Origin: Chryseobacterium aquaeductus
Lineage (GTDB): Bacteria; Bacteroidota; Bacteroidia; Flavobacteriales; Weeksellaceae
Reading direction: 5' to 3'
Length of the DNA: 64,000 nucleotides
Assembly (NCBI RefSeq): GCF_905175375.1
Contig: NZ_CAJIMS010000001.1
Coordinates: 186,001 to 250,000 of the forward strand
Shown here: positions 25,883-34,937 of the stretch, in pieces
Layout: each line of letters opens with the position of its first letter
Numbering within the stretch: the first letter of the stretch is position 1
Program-made: the position numbers and the translations under genes
The notes under the pieces: model-generated
Databases searched by the model: none
What the model saw: the letters and a program-made list of their open reading frames with translations, nothing else
Told to the model about the DNA's origin: nothing

Positions 25883-25913
25883 AAAAAAACCGCTCCCAAA
25901 AAGAAAGCGGTTT
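25883..25913 (-). terminator. Terminator of the E1 dehydrogenase gene
   Basis: Minus strand AAACCGCT (from 25913) pairs with AGCGGTTT (to 25887), followed by a T run (25889-25883). 22 bases after the stop. Confidence 0.8.
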
Positions 25914-25935
25914 CAAATTTATATAAAAATCCAAA

Positions 25936-28368
25936 TTAAAATATCGCAGGATATTTCTGAGGATTTGTTTCATTAAATAAAGCATAAATTCTTTCTACCA
26001 TATCATCTGAAGATGGTTTAGAGAAATAATCGCCATCACTTGCATACGCAGGTCTGTGATCGTTTGCAGCTATCGTCAAAGGATCAGAATCTAGATATCT
26101 GAACGCTTTTTGTTTCTCTAAAATCTGTTGCAAAATAAATGCTGAAGTTCCACCTTCCACATCTTCGTCGATTACGACCAATCTGTTGGTTCTCTTCACA
26201 GATTCAGCAATTTCATGCGTTAAATCGAAAGGAATTAATGACTGAACATCAATAACTTCCGCAGAGATTCCTAGTTTTTCTAATTCTTCTGCCGCTTCCA
26301 TTACAATTCTCCAGGTTGAACCGTAAGTCACCAAAGTAACATCCTTACCTTCTTTTGTCACCTCAATTTTCCCGACAGGAACAGTAAATTCACCTAAATT
26401 ATCAGGCTGTTTTTCTTTTAATCTGTAACCGTTCAGACATTCAACAATGATTGAAGGATCGTCACTTTGAAGCATCGTGTTGTAGAATCCGGCTGCTTTA
26501 GTCAAGTTTCTTGGAACTAGCACTAAAATTCCTTTAGAAAGATTTAAAATTCCAGCCATTGGTGAACCTGAATGCCAAACTCCTTCCAATCTGTGACCTC
26601 TCGTTCTGATGATCACAGGAGCTTTCTGACCGCCTTTTGTTCTGTATTGAACAGTTGCCAAATCATCGCTCATTCCCTGTAAACAATACAAAATATAATC
26701 TAAATACTGGATTTCAGCGATTGGTCTTAAACCTCGCATCGCCATTCCGATTCCCTGACCAAGAATAGTAGCCTCACGGATTCCTGTATCAGCAACACGA
26801 ATGTCACCATATTTTTCCTGCATTCCTTCCAATCCTTGGTTGACGTCACCTATATTTCCGGCATCTTCACCAAAGACCAAAGTTTGAGGATATTTTTCAA
26901 ATATTTTATCGAAATTATTTCTTACCACTACTCTTCCGTCAACATCTTCAGAAGTTTCTGTATAAATAGGTTTAACTTCTTTTACGTTTTCAGCTTTCCA
27001 CTGAGACTGAGAATATAAGTGTGAAGAATAATTGTCTTTTTCAACTTCAAAAACTTCGTTGTACTTGTTCATCAACTGAGTTCTTTCCGAAGAATTTGTT
27101 CCTCTTGTCGCCAACAAAGATTTTCTGATCAAGTGAAAAACATCTTTCTTAGCTTTAGAAACTAATTTATTGTATTGATTGATGTATTCTTCAATCTCAG
27201 CATGTTTTCCTTTTAAATTTTCAACTAATGGTAAAACTGAAAATGCCAATTCTGTTAGCGTTTTCTGATAATTGTCCCAAGCAGTTTTTTGTCCGGCTTT
27301 TACTTTTTTCTTTGCTTCTTCATCGATCGCATCCAGTTCTTCAACACTTGCAATGATTTCTTCATTTCCTTCAATTTCAATGGAATAGTTTAAAATCCAT
27401 TCTCTGAATTTCACCAATCCGTCAAAATCTGCTTCCCAAGACAAACGGTCTTCGTTTTTATATCTTTCGTGAGAACCCGAAGTCGAGTGACCTTGAGGTT
27501 GTGTCACTTCAATCACGTGAACAACTACAGGAACAGATTCTGTTCTTGCAAAATGTTCTGCTTTTGCATAAGCATCCAACAAAGCGGGATAATCCCAAGC
27601 TTTCACCTGAATAATTTCACAACCCTGATTTTCACCTTCTTTTCTCTGGAAACCGATCAACATTTCAGCAATATCAGCTTTAGCTCTCTGCTTCATGGTT
27701 GGAACCGAAATTCCGTAACCGTCATCCCAAATCGAAACAATCATCGGAACTTGTAACGCACAAGCGGCATTCAATGTTTCCCAAAAATGACCTTCAGCAG
27801 TTGAGGCATCGCCAATGGTTCCGAAAGCAATTTCGTTTCCTTTGTCGGAGAAGTTTTCAGAACCGTCAAACTGTACAGTTTTATATACTTTTGAAGCTTG
27901 CGCTAAACCTAATAATCTTGGCATTTGTCCTGCAGTAGGAGAAATATCAGAAGAAATATTTTTTTGTGCTGTTAAATCTTTCCAGCTTCCGTCTTCATTT
28001 AAACTTCTTGTGGCAAAGTGACCGTTCATTTGTCTTCCGGCAGATGCAGGTTCTCTTTCAACGCTTGTATCCGCATATAATTGTGCAAAAAAGCTTTCAA
28101 CCGTTAAGGCATCTGCAGCCAAGGCGAAAGTCTGGTCTCTGTAATATCCGGAACGGAAGTCACCATTTCTGAAAACTTTTGACATTGCAAGCTGTGGCAG
28201 TTCTTTTCCATCACCAAAAATTCCGAATTTAGCTTTTCCCGTAAGTACTTCTCTTCTGCCCAAATAAGACATTTCTCGAGAGATTCTTCCTAATTTATAG
28301 TCTTCAAGTATCTGATTTTTAAAATCTTGAAAGGAAATCTGTTGAGTTTCAATATAGGTTGTCTGCAT
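25936..28368 (-). CDS. Fused alpha/beta E1 component of a 2-oxo acid dehydrogenase
   Basis: 810 residues. The N-terminal ~400 residues are an E1-alpha-type thiamine-diphosphate domain ('GDASTAEGHFWETLNAACAL', 'DDGYGIS'), the C-terminal ~340 an E1-beta/transketolase domain ('GEDAGNIGDVNQGLEGMQ', 'RTRGHRLEGVWHSGSPM', 'VIDEDVEGGTSAFI'). This fusion is typical of Bacteroidota and is usually annotated as 2-oxoisovalerate or generic dehydrogenase E1; it feeds branched-chain acyl-CoA for iso-fatty acids. In the TPP motif the usual GDG is GDA. The frame is open to TTG 28374 but ATG 28368 is preferred. E2 is not in the window; an E3 is at 5122-6510. Confidence 0.9.
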   Translation of the reverse strand: MQTTYIETQQISFQDFKNQILEDYKLGRISREMSYLGRREVLTGKAKFGIFGDGKELPQLAMSKVFRNGDFRSGYYRDQTFALAADALTVESFFAQLYADTSVEREPASAGRQMNGHFATRSLNEDGSWKDLTAQKNISSDISPTAGQMPRLLGLAQASKVYKTVQFDGSENFSDKGNEIAFGTIGDASTAEGHFWETLNAACALQVPMIVSIWDDGYGISVPTMKQRAKADIAEMLIGFQRKEGENQGCEIIQVKAWDYPALLDAYAKAEHFARTESVPVVVHVIEVTQPQGHSTSGSHERYKNEDRLSWEADFDGLVKFREWILNYSIEIEGNEEIIASVEELDAIDEEAKKKVKAGQKTAWDNYQKTLTELAFSVLPLVENLKGKHAEIEEYINQYNKLVSKAKKDVFHLIRKSLLATRGTNSSERTQLMNKYNEVFEVEKDNYSSHLYSQSQWKAENVKEVKPIYTETSEDVDGRVVVRNNFDKIFEKYPQTLVFGEDAGNIGDVNQGLEGMQEKYGDIRVADTGIREATILGQGIGMAMRGLRPIAEIQYLDYILYCLQGMSDDLATVQYRTKGGQKAPVIIRTRGHRLEGVWHSGSPMAGILNLSKGILVLVPRNLTKAAGFYNTMLQSDDPSIIVECLNGYRLKEKQPDNLGEFTVPVGKIEVTKEGKDVTLVTYGSTWRIVMEAAEELEKLGISAEVIDVQSLIPFDLTHEIAESVKRTNRLVVIDEDVEGGTSAFILQQILEKQKAFRYLDSDPLTIAANDHRPAYASDGDYFSKPSSDDMVERIYALFNETNPQKYPAIF

Positions 28369-28455
28369 AGCCAAATATTAAATATTTTTTATTAAAGATG
28401 TATTTTGCTAATATACACTTTTTATATTAATTTTAATTTTCAATAATCTTTATTA

Positions 28456-28463
28456 TAAATTTG
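28456..28463 (+). promoter_or_regulatory. Candidate -7 promoter element for the membrane protein at 28507
   Basis: TAAATTTG fits TAnnTTTG, 43 bases before the ATG. Confidence 0.35.
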
Positions 28464-28506
28464 ATAATGAAATTAAATGTGTTTACTTTGATTAAAACTG
28501 TTTATT

Positions 28507-28803
28507 ATGGATAAGAAGTCGCCACAAATACTGAACGCATCTAGCAATCTTTTAGGTTTTTCGATGATCATTATCACTTCACTTAAAATAACAAAAACGA
28601 GTCACCACACATCCTTAGACGAGTTTGCAGGAATTTCCTGTATTTTGTTTGCGTGTAGCTGTTTCTTTTCTTTCTTGTCAATAAGATCTAAGAGTACTAA
28701 ATACGAAAGCAGGTATGAGAGTATTGCGGATTATCTATTTTTAATCGCTTTATTTTGTATTATTTTATCTGTGATTATTATAACAACTACAATAATTGAT
28801 TAG
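28507..28803 (+). CDS. Small membrane protein of unknown function
   Basis: 98 residues with three likely membrane segments (about 15-28, 40-60 and 75-95) and a basic Ser/Lys-rich loop between the last two. No family recognised. Plus-strand singleton between two minus-strand genes; a promoter-like TAnnTTTG lies upstream at 28456-28463. Translation uses common codons for this genome, supporting a real gene. Confidence 0.65.
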   Translation: MDKKSPQILNASSNLLGFSMIIITSLKITKTSHHTSLDEFAGISCILFACSCFFSFLSIRSKSTKYESRYESIADYLFLIALFCIILSVIIITTTIID

Positions 28804-28856
28804 AATCAAAAATTAGTTCTTTAGACGATAATTTTAATCTTATGATAAAAACTTGA

Positions 28857-29834
28857 TTAAAATTTTCTTTCAATCACATAATCCAACATCATGTGCAAAG
28901 ATTTTCTCACTTCAGAATCAGGAAATTCGTTGAGAATATTTTTCGCTTTTTGCTGAAAATCTTTCATGACCTGAATTGCATAATCCAAACCGCCTGAACT
29001 TTTCACAAAAGCAATCAGTTCTTTCACACGTTTTTGGTCGTTGTTATAGCGTTTTATGGTATTGAAAAAGTATTTTCTTTCCGTTTCGCTGGCAATTTTC
29101 AAGCTATGAATTAAAGGAAGCGTCATTTTCTGTTCTTTAATATCAATACCAACAGGTTTTCCGATAAAGTTTGAACTCAGATAATCAAACAAATCATCCT
29201 TAATCTGGAAAGCCATTCCGGTATACGTTCCGAACTCCATCATTTTTTTAGCCAAATTTTCATCAGCATCGTTTGATAGTGCTCCGATTTCGCAACAGGC
29301 AGCAATTAAAGTAGCCGTTTTCTGACGGATGATTTCATAATAAACATCTTCGGTGATATCGAGTTTTCTGGCTTTTTCCAATTGAAGAAGTTCGCCTTCA
29401 GACATTTCTCTGATGGTTCTGGAAATCACAGAAAGTAAATCGTAATCTTTATGATCTGTAGAAAGTAAAACCGCTTTTGAAAGTAAAAAATCACCAACCA
29501 AAACTGCAATTTTATTCTTCCATAAAGCATTAATAGAAAAGAAATTACGTCTTTTAAAACTCTCATCCACAACATCATCATGCACCAGAGTTGCAGTGTG
29601 AATCAACTCAATCATTGAAGCACCACGATAGGTTTTTTCATTGACCTCACCAACCAGTTTTGCACATAGAAAAACAAACATAGGACGCATCTGCTTCCCT
29701 TTGGTCGTAACAATAAAACGGGTAACTTTATCGAGTAAAGCGACTTTGCTCTGCATAGATTCATAAAACTTCTGTTCGAAAAGTTTCATTTCCTCGTTGA
29801 TGGGTTGCTTGATTTCTTCTACAATATTGGCCAC
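28857..29834 (-). CDS. Polyprenyl (octaprenyl-type) diphosphate synthase
   Basis: 325-residue all-helical trans-prenyltransferase making the isoprenoid chain of menaquinone. Both Asp-rich motifs are present: first HDDVVDES near residue 91, second QIKDDLFDY near 215. Length fits IspB-type long-chain synthases. The start appears to be GTG at 29834 (MANIVEEIKQPINEEM in family style); an ATG 15 codons in would remove part of the first helix. Monocistronic. Confidence 0.92.
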   Translation of the reverse strand: MANIVEEIKQPINEEMKLFEQKFYESMQSKVALLDKVTRFIVTTKGKQMRPMFVFLCAKLVGEVNEKTYRGASMIELIHTATLVHDDVVDESFKRRNFFSINALWKNKIAVLVGDFLLSKAVLLSTDHKDYDLLSVISRTIREMSEGELLQLEKARKLDITEDVYYEIIRQKTATLIAACCEIGALSNDADENLAKKMMEFGTYTGMAFQIKDDLFDYLSSNFIGKPVGIDIKEQKMTLPLIHSLKIASETERKYFFNTIKRYNNDQKRVKELIAFVKSSGGLDYAIQVMKDFQQKAKNILNEFPDSEVRKSLHMMLDYVIERKF

Positions 29835-30204
29835 TATCTGAGAATGATGGGTGAGTATTTATTATTTCTCACAAAGATAAATTTTTTCGGCCAATTTTAA
29901 CAAAAATTAAAAGCCTTTAAATTATTCGAGAAAAATATAAACATTAAGAAAATGAAAAGATTAAGAATTATTGTTTTTATCCATTTATTATATAATCTTT
30001 CAAACGCTAAGGTTTGCAAAGAATTTTAAATTATTTTGAAAATATTTTTTGTTCGGAATGGAGTTTCGATCAGCTAAGACATTGTTTTCATTTGCTGAAC
30101 AGAGTGCCTTTGTGAACGAAAAAAAATAAAAAGAATTTATCAATATTACCTTTCGAACATAGCGTTAAAATTAAGTTTGGCGATGAAACAAAAATTTAGA
30201 TATT
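29835..30204. other. 370-base gap without a convincing gene
   Basis: AT-rich sequence. A 25-codon frame at 29951-30028 begins MKRLRIIVF and looks like a truncated signal peptide, but there is no mature part and no independent support. No terminator or RNA structure stood out. Confidence 0.5.
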
Positions 30205-31083
30205 CTAAAGTTTGAGTTTTTCTTTAGGAATAAAATAAAAAAACGGCTTCGTTTTCTTGATCGGTGAATAGAATTTTTCTCCTGAAATGTAAATTCCTTT
30301 TTCATCGACGGCAATTCCTTCAATTTGTCCAATTGTTAAAGCACTTCCTAAATAAAAATGCTTAGGATTTTCTTTAAAAAAAATTCCAGATTCAGATTCA
30401 CTAAAAATATCTAAAAAGACTTCAGTTTTCTTGGTATAACCTACAACGTAAAGTTTTTTTTCATAGTAATAAGTATCCGTAACCACAAAACCAGTTTTAT
30501 AAGATTCTACTTTCTGAGCAGCCTGATTTTCAAAATTTTCAGGATCAATTGTGTAATGAGTTGTCGATTTTGAAGACCATTCTTTAGTGAAAATGTGAAT
30601 TTTTCCATTTAAATAAATCATCGATTCCAAATCGTAATCTGTTGAAATATTTTTTGAAGTGAAATCATTTTGTTCGGGATAATAAAAAGAAATTGTTTTT
30701 GTTAAATCATTCTGCAACTGATTATTCTGAAAAGGAATTTTATAGATCTTTAAATCTTTTCTGGTTCCTGCGTTGTTTCCAAAATCTCCGACATAAAAGT
30801 TTTCTCCATCGTTTGTTAGAGCTTCCCAATCTTTATTTTCGGTATTTGTTTTTAAAGATTTGAGAATTTTTCCTGAGTTTTTATCAATTTCATACAATTC
30901 TGCTGGATTTCCGCTATCGTTGAAAGTGTACAATTTTCCCTTTAAAAAATTTAATCCGGAAGTTTCCTGAATAGAATCATTTAAAACTGAAACTCTAAAT
31001 TTTTTAAGCTTAAAAATTTCTGCTTGTTGAGAAAAAGCTATGTGAAAGAAGAATAACGTGAATACTAGAATGATCTTTTTCAT
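30205..31083 (-). CDS. Secreted beta-propeller protein of unknown function
   Basis: 292 residues with signal peptide (cleavage near 19, 'IAFSQ'). Repeated patterns such as 'ETSGLNFLKGKLYTFNDSGNPAELYEID', 'DWEALTNDGENFYVGDFGNN' and 'IEGIAVDEKGIYISGEKF' are typical of SdiA-regulated-like and NHL-type propellers, where each blade contributes a 'GIAV-x-GxxYI' strand. No catalytic residues are evident; likely periplasmic or outer-surface. It stands alone 81 bases downstream of rlmN on the same strand. Confidence 0.72.
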   Translation of the reverse strand: MKKIILVFTLFFFHIAFSQQAEIFKLKKFRVSVLNDSIQETSGLNFLKGKLYTFNDSGNPAELYEIDKNSGKILKSLKTNTENKDWEALTNDGENFYVGDFGNNAGTRKDLKIYKIPFQNNQLQNDLTKTISFYYPEQNDFTSKNISTDYDLESMIYLNGKIHIFTKEWSSKSTTHYTIDPENFENQAAQKVESYKTGFVVTDTYYYEKKLYVVGYTKKTEVFLDIFSESESGIFFKENPKHFYLGSALTIGQIEGIAVDEKGIYISGEKFYSPIKKTKPFFYFIPKEKLKL

Positions 31084-31164
31084 CCTACAAAAATAGTATT
31101 TTAAGTGTAAATTGAATATTAAGAACGATCAAAGGTCATTTTCAATCCATCGATCTTAATGGAA

Positions 31165-32199
31165 TTATTCAGCGTTTTTGTTGGCTAACTGTCCACAGGC
31201 AGCATCAATATCACCGCCACGACTTTTTCTCACCATTACTGTAATTCCTGCTTTTTCAAGTTCACGAACATACTTTTCTTCGGCAGCAATACTTCGATGG
31301 TCAAACTTACCTTCACCAATCGGGTTGTATTGAATTAAATTAACTTTAGAAGGAATCTGTCGGCAATATTTAATCAAAGCTTTGATGTCTTCATCTTTGT
31401 CATTAATTCCTTTCCAAACACAATATTCGAAAGTAACGACAGAACCGGTTTTTTTGTACCAGTATTGAAGTGCTTCCATGATATCTGTCAAAGGAAATTT
31501 GTCTGAAAAAGGCATAATCTCATTACGGGTTTGCTCAACCGCAGAATGTAATGATAACGCAAGTTTTACTTTTAATTCATCATCAGCCAACATTTTGATC
31601 ATCTTTGGAATTCCGGATGTAGAAACGGTAATTCTTCTTGGTGACATTCCCAGACCTTCCGGCTGAGTTATTTTCCTGATGGCTTCAACTACATTTTTAT
31701 AGTTCATCATCGGCTCACCCATTCCCATAAAAACAATGTTGGTCAACGGGCGGTTATAATATTCTTTACTTTGCCTGTCTATTAAAGCAACCTGATCTAC
31801 GATTTCTGCCACCTCAAGATTTCTCATTCTTTTGAGTTTGGCTGTAGCACAAAATTCGCAGTTTAACGAACAACCTACTTGAGAAGAAACACAAGCTGTA
31901 GTTCTAGTCTCAGTAGGAATAAGAACAGATTCTACCATCAGTCCGTCGTGAAGCTTCACCCCGTTTTTTATCGTTCCGTCTGTAGATTTCTGAAATTGAT
32001 CTACTGCTGCCGGATTCATTATAAAGTCACGGATAAGATGCTCTCTAAGATCTTTTGAAAGATTCGTCATCTCTTCAAATGAATGAAGATTTTTACTCCA
32101 GATCCAGTCATAGACCTGCTTGGCACGAAAAGGTTGTTCACCAATAGTACCAAAGTAATCTTTGAGTTGGTCGAGAGATAATGTACGGATGTCTTTCAT
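31165..32199 (-). CDS. rlmN: 23S rRNA A2503 / tRNA A37 C2-methyltransferase RlmN
   Basis: 344-residue radical-SAM enzyme that methylates C2 of adenine in 23S rRNA and some tRNAs. The [4Fe-4S] motif CSLNCEFC (CxxxCxxC) is preceded by the family's 'TRTTACVSSQVGC', and 'FMGMGEPMMN' and the C-terminal 'VRKSRGGDIDAACGQL' with the methyl-carrying Cys are present. The frame is open to GTG 32232, but ATG 32199 (MKDIRTLSLDQL) gives the standard start. It lies 72 bases after queA, another RNA-modification gene, probably in one unit. Confidence 0.96.
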   Translation of the reverse strand: MKDIRTLSLDQLKDYFGTIGEQPFRAKQVYDWIWSKNLHSFEEMTNLSKDLREHLIRDFIMNPAAVDQFQKSTDGTIKNGVKLHDGLMVESVLIPTETRTTACVSSQVGCSLNCEFCATAKLKRMRNLEVAEIVDQVALIDRQSKEYYNRPLTNIVFMGMGEPMMNYKNVVEAIRKITQPEGLGMSPRRITVSTSGIPKMIKMLADDELKVKLALSLHSAVEQTRNEIMPFSDKFPLTDIMEALQYWYKKTGSVVTFEYCVWKGINDKDEDIKALIKYCRQIPSKVNLIQYNPIGEGKFDHRSIAAEEKYVRELEKAGITVMVRKSRGGDIDAACGQLANKNAE

Positions 32200-32271
32200 T
32201 AGTGAGGTTGTAGATTTTAGGTTAAAGGTCACAGATAACTTACACCTGCAACCTTTTACCCTATATCTTTA

Positions 32272-33321
32272 TTACAGAATTAGCATTGCGTCACCGTAAG
32301 AATAGAATTTATACTTTTCTCTTACTGCTTCTTCGTATGCCTGCATTAAGAAATCTTTTCCTGCAAACGCTGCAATCATCATCATCAGAGTAGATTTCGG
32401 CGTGTGGAAATTAGTAATCATTGTATTGGCAACCCCAAAATCGTGAGGCGGATAAATAAATTTATTTGTCCAGCCATTAAATGCAGAAATTTTTCTGTTT
32501 GAAGAAACTGAAGTTTCAATTGCTCTCATCGTGGTCGTTCCAACAGCACAAACTCTTCTGTTTTCCTGTACAGCCTTGTTGATTATTTCCGCATTTTTCT
32601 CATCGATGATGATTTCTTCAGATTCCATTTTGTGTTTAGAAAGATCTTCTACTTCGATTGGGTTGAAGGTTCCTAATCCTACGTGAAGCGTTACCTCAGC
32701 AAAATCGATTCCTTTGATTTCCAATCTCTTCATCAAATGTCTTGAGAAATGCAGACCCGCAGTCGGTGCCGCTACAGCACCTTCTACTTTAGCATAAATC
32801 GTTTGATATCTTTCGGCATCTTCAGGTTCTACATCTCTTTTGATATATTTTGGAAGTGGAGTTTCTCCTAATTCTTTAAGTTTAGTTCTGAATTCTTCGT
32901 ACGAACCGTCGAATAAAAATCTTAAAGTTCTACCTCTTGAAGTTGTATTATCGATCACTTCAGCAACCAAAGATTCGTCTTCTGTGAAGAATAATTTGTT
33001 ACCAATTCTGATTTTTCTTGCAGGATCTACCAAAACATCCCAAACTCGGGTTTCTTTATCAAGTTCTCTCAACAAGAAAACTTCGATTTTAGCTCCGGTT
33101 TTTTCTTTATTTCCGTAAAGACGCGCAGGGAAAACTTTAGTGTTGTTGAAGATGAACAAATCTTTCTCATCAAAATAATCTACAACGTCTTTGAATGTCT
33201 TGTGCTCTATAGTTTGAGTTTTTCGATCAAGAACCATCAACCTAGACTCGTCTCTATGTTCAGACGGGTGTTCTGCTAATAATTCTTCAGGGAGATCAAA
33301 ATTAAAATCGGATGTCTTCAT
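32272..33321 (-). CDS. queA: S-adenosylmethionine:tRNA ribosyltransferase-isomerase (QueA)
   Basis: 349-residue enzyme that transfers the ribosyl part of AdoMet to 7-aminomethyl-7-deazaguanine in tRNA to make epoxyqueuosine. Family signatures: N-terminal '[12 protein letters not shown]', 'ARLYGNKE', 'APTAGLHF', 'LHVGLGTF' and '[14 protein letters not shown]'. Full length, ATG start. Upstream of rlmN, so both gene products modify RNA. Confidence 0.97.
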   Translation of the reverse strand: MKTSDFNFDLPEELLAEHPSEHRDESRLMVLDRKTQTIEHKTFKDVVDYFDEKDLFIFNNTKVFPARLYGNKEKTGAKIEVFLLRELDKETRVWDVLVDPARKIRIGNKLFFTEDESLVAEVIDNTTSRGRTLRFLFDGSYEEFRTKLKELGETPLPKYIKRDVEPEDAERYQTIYAKVEGAVAAPTAGLHFSRHLMKRLEIKGIDFAEVTLHVGLGTFNPIEVEDLSKHKMESEEIIIDEKNAEIINKAVQENRRVCAVGTTTMRAIETSVSSNRKISAFNGWTNKFIYPPHDFGVANTMITNFHTPKSTLMMMIAAFAGKDFLMQAYEEAVREKYKFYSYGDAMLIL

Positions 33322-33521
33322 TTTTTAAATTACGGTTTAAAAATTATAGAAAAATTACGGATGTAGTTTTTCGGACTGCGAATATACAACATTAGACACC
33401 CCTTTGTCAAGTCTTTATTTTACAATCGGTACTGACAGGGATCTTAGAGTATGACATTTTTTTAATTCATGAAATTATCTGGTAAAAAAACACTATTTTA
33501 GTCTGATAAAAAATTACACTT

Positions 33522-34214
33522 ATGAGTAAATATTCTTTAGAAGAATTCGTAAAAGAAACCAAAGAAAATCCTCTGGAAAAAGATTATTTCGAACTGGAAA
33601 AACCTGCACTTTTAGAAATCAACCTCAACAATCAGGCAGTCTGGACAAAAACCGGAAGTATGGTTGGCTATGTAGGAAATGTCAATTTTGAAAGACAGGG
33701 AATGCTTTCTGGCGGATTTGGAAATCTGTTGAAAAAAGCTCTCAGCGGAGAAGGTTCAAAGCTGATGAAAGCTGAAGGTACAGGAAAATTGTACGTTGCA
33801 GATTCCGGAAAAAAAGTAAGAATTCTTTACTTAAACAATGAAACACTTTTTGTGAACGGAAATGATGTCTTAGCACACGAACAAAGCATTAAAAGTGACA
33901 TCACGATGTTGAAAAGCATTGCTGGAATGATGTCTGGTGGACTTTTCCAGGTAAAACTTTCAGGTACAGGTCATATTGCAATCACCACTCACGGAGAGCC
34001 CTTAACTTTAATGGTAACACCAGACGCGCCAGTATTTACAGATCCGAATGCAACAGTTGCATGGTCTGGAAATTTAAGCCCGGAATTGAAAACCAATGTT
34101 TCTTTCAAAAGTTTAATAGGAAGAGGAAGCGGAGAAGAATTTCAGATGAAGTTTTCAGGGAACGGATGGGTGTTGATACAGCCATATGAGGAGGTTTATG
34201 TGGTAGCAAAGTAA
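33522..34214 (+). CDS. AIM24-family protein
   Basis: 230 residues of the AIM24/TRAP-like family (double-psi or jelly-roll beta fold). Typical strings are 'WTKTGSMVGYVGNVNFERQG', 'AEGTGKLYVADSGKKVRIL', 'LFVNGNDVLA' and 'SGTGHIAITTHGEPL'. Function in bacteria is unknown; the mitochondrial member helps organise the inner membrane. Cytoplasmic, ATG start, monocistronic, ending in a strong shared terminator. Confidence 0.85.
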   Translation: MSKYSLEEFVKETKENPLEKDYFELEKPALLEINLNNQAVWTKTGSMVGYVGNVNFERQGMLSGGFGNLLKKALSGEGSKLMKAEGTGKLYVADSGKKVRILYLNNETLFVNGNDVLAHEQSIKSDITMLKSIAGMMSGGLFQVKLSGTGHIAITTHGEPLTLMVTPDAPVFTDPNATVAWSGNLSPELKTNVSFKSLIGRGSGEEFQMKFSGNGWVLIQPYEEVYVVAK

Positions 34215-34234
34215 ATTATATTTTAAGATATTAA

Positions 34235-34264
34235 AAAAGCAAGAATTTTATCGTTCTTGCTTTT
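34235..34264. terminator. Bidirectional terminator between convergent genes
   Basis: AAAAGCAAGAA (34235-34245) pairs with TTCTTGCTTTT (34254-34264), 8-base loop; flanked by A and T tracts, serving AIM24 and the convergent DNA glycosylase. Confidence 0.82.
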
Positions 34265-34271
34265 ATTTTTT

Positions 34272-34760
34272 TTAAATATGTTCTAAAATAATTTTCCAGT
34301 CTTCCAATTTTCTTTCAAAAGAAATTGTGTGAAGCGGACTTGTTGATGGCAACAAATAAATTGGAATTCTAAAATTTTTGCCTAATAATTTCTGTAAATT
34401 TTTATAAGATTTTCCGCCATTACAGAAAATTGCTTTTACGTTTGGATACTCTTTTAAAAGTTCTGCAATCTGATTAGCTTCTTCATTTTTTATTTCTGAA
34501 TCTAAACTTCCCTTTCTCTCACAAGAGTCGATGACATCCCAAAGTGCAACATGATTTTTCTTTAAGACAGCAATTCTCTCGGCATAATCTTCCGTAAATT
34601 CTTCGTGAAATAATTCAAAAATTATTTTCCAGAATTTGTTTTGTGGATGCCCGTAATATTGCTGTTTTTCTAATGATTTCACGCCTGGAATTGAACCTAA
34701 AATTAAAATTTTTGATTGATTATCAATCAACGGCGGAAAAGAAGAAATACGATTTTGCAT
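34272..34760 (-). CDS. Hypoxanthine/uracil DNA glycosylase (Mug/TDG-like)
   Basis: 162-residue uracil-DNA-glycosylase-superfamily protein of the TIGR04274 (DNA-deoxyinosine glycosylase) type. Motif 1 is ILGSIPGVKSL near residue 20, followed by 'YYGHPQNKFWKII', 'VALWDVIDSCERKGSLD', and the C-terminal motif LPSTSPLH. It would remove deaminated adenine from DNA. ATG start; monocistronic. Confidence 0.85.
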   Translation of the reverse strand: MQNRISSFPPLIDNQSKILILGSIPGVKSLEKQQYYGHPQNKFWKIIFELFHEEFTEDYAERIAVLKKNHVALWDVIDSCERKGSLDSEIKNEEANQIAELLKEYPNVKAIFCNGGKSYKNLQKLLGKNFRIPIYLLPSTSPLHTISFERKLEDWKIILEHI

Positions 34761-34806
34761 GATTCAAATATATAAATTTTGGATAAAGCCTTACTATATT
34801 GAAAAC

Positions 34807-34828
34807 AAAAAGCGGACTAAAGTCCGCT
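34807..34828 (-). terminator. Terminator of the S9 peptidase gene
   Basis: AGCGGACT (34811-34818) and AGTCCGCT (34821-34828) form a perfect stem; on the minus strand it is followed by a T run. It is 110 bases past the peptidase stop, with a repeat in between. Confidence 0.65.
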
Positions 34829-34866
34829 AATATTGATATTATATTGTTTTAAACTATGAAAACATT

Positions 34867-34924
34867 AACCACCCCGTCAAAAATTCTTTGAATTTTCGCC
34901 ATCCCTACAAAGGAGGGGAATTCT
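34867..34924. repeat. Interspersed palindromic-repeat candidate
   Basis: GC-rich block in an AT-rich gap: AACCACCCCGTC, then the palindrome AAAATTC-TTT-GAATTTT (34880-34896), then a segment ending AAAGGAGGGGAATT. CCCC near the start and GGGG near the end could pair. It resembles short dispersed intergenic repeats I associate with flavobacterial genomes; only one copy is in this window. Confidence 0.4.
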
Positions 34925-34937
34925 CGTGCAATTGTAA

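Noticed and set aside
29951-30028. 25-codon peptide gene starting MKRLRIIVF
   Set aside because: Signal-like start only, no mature region, no terminator or conserved context.
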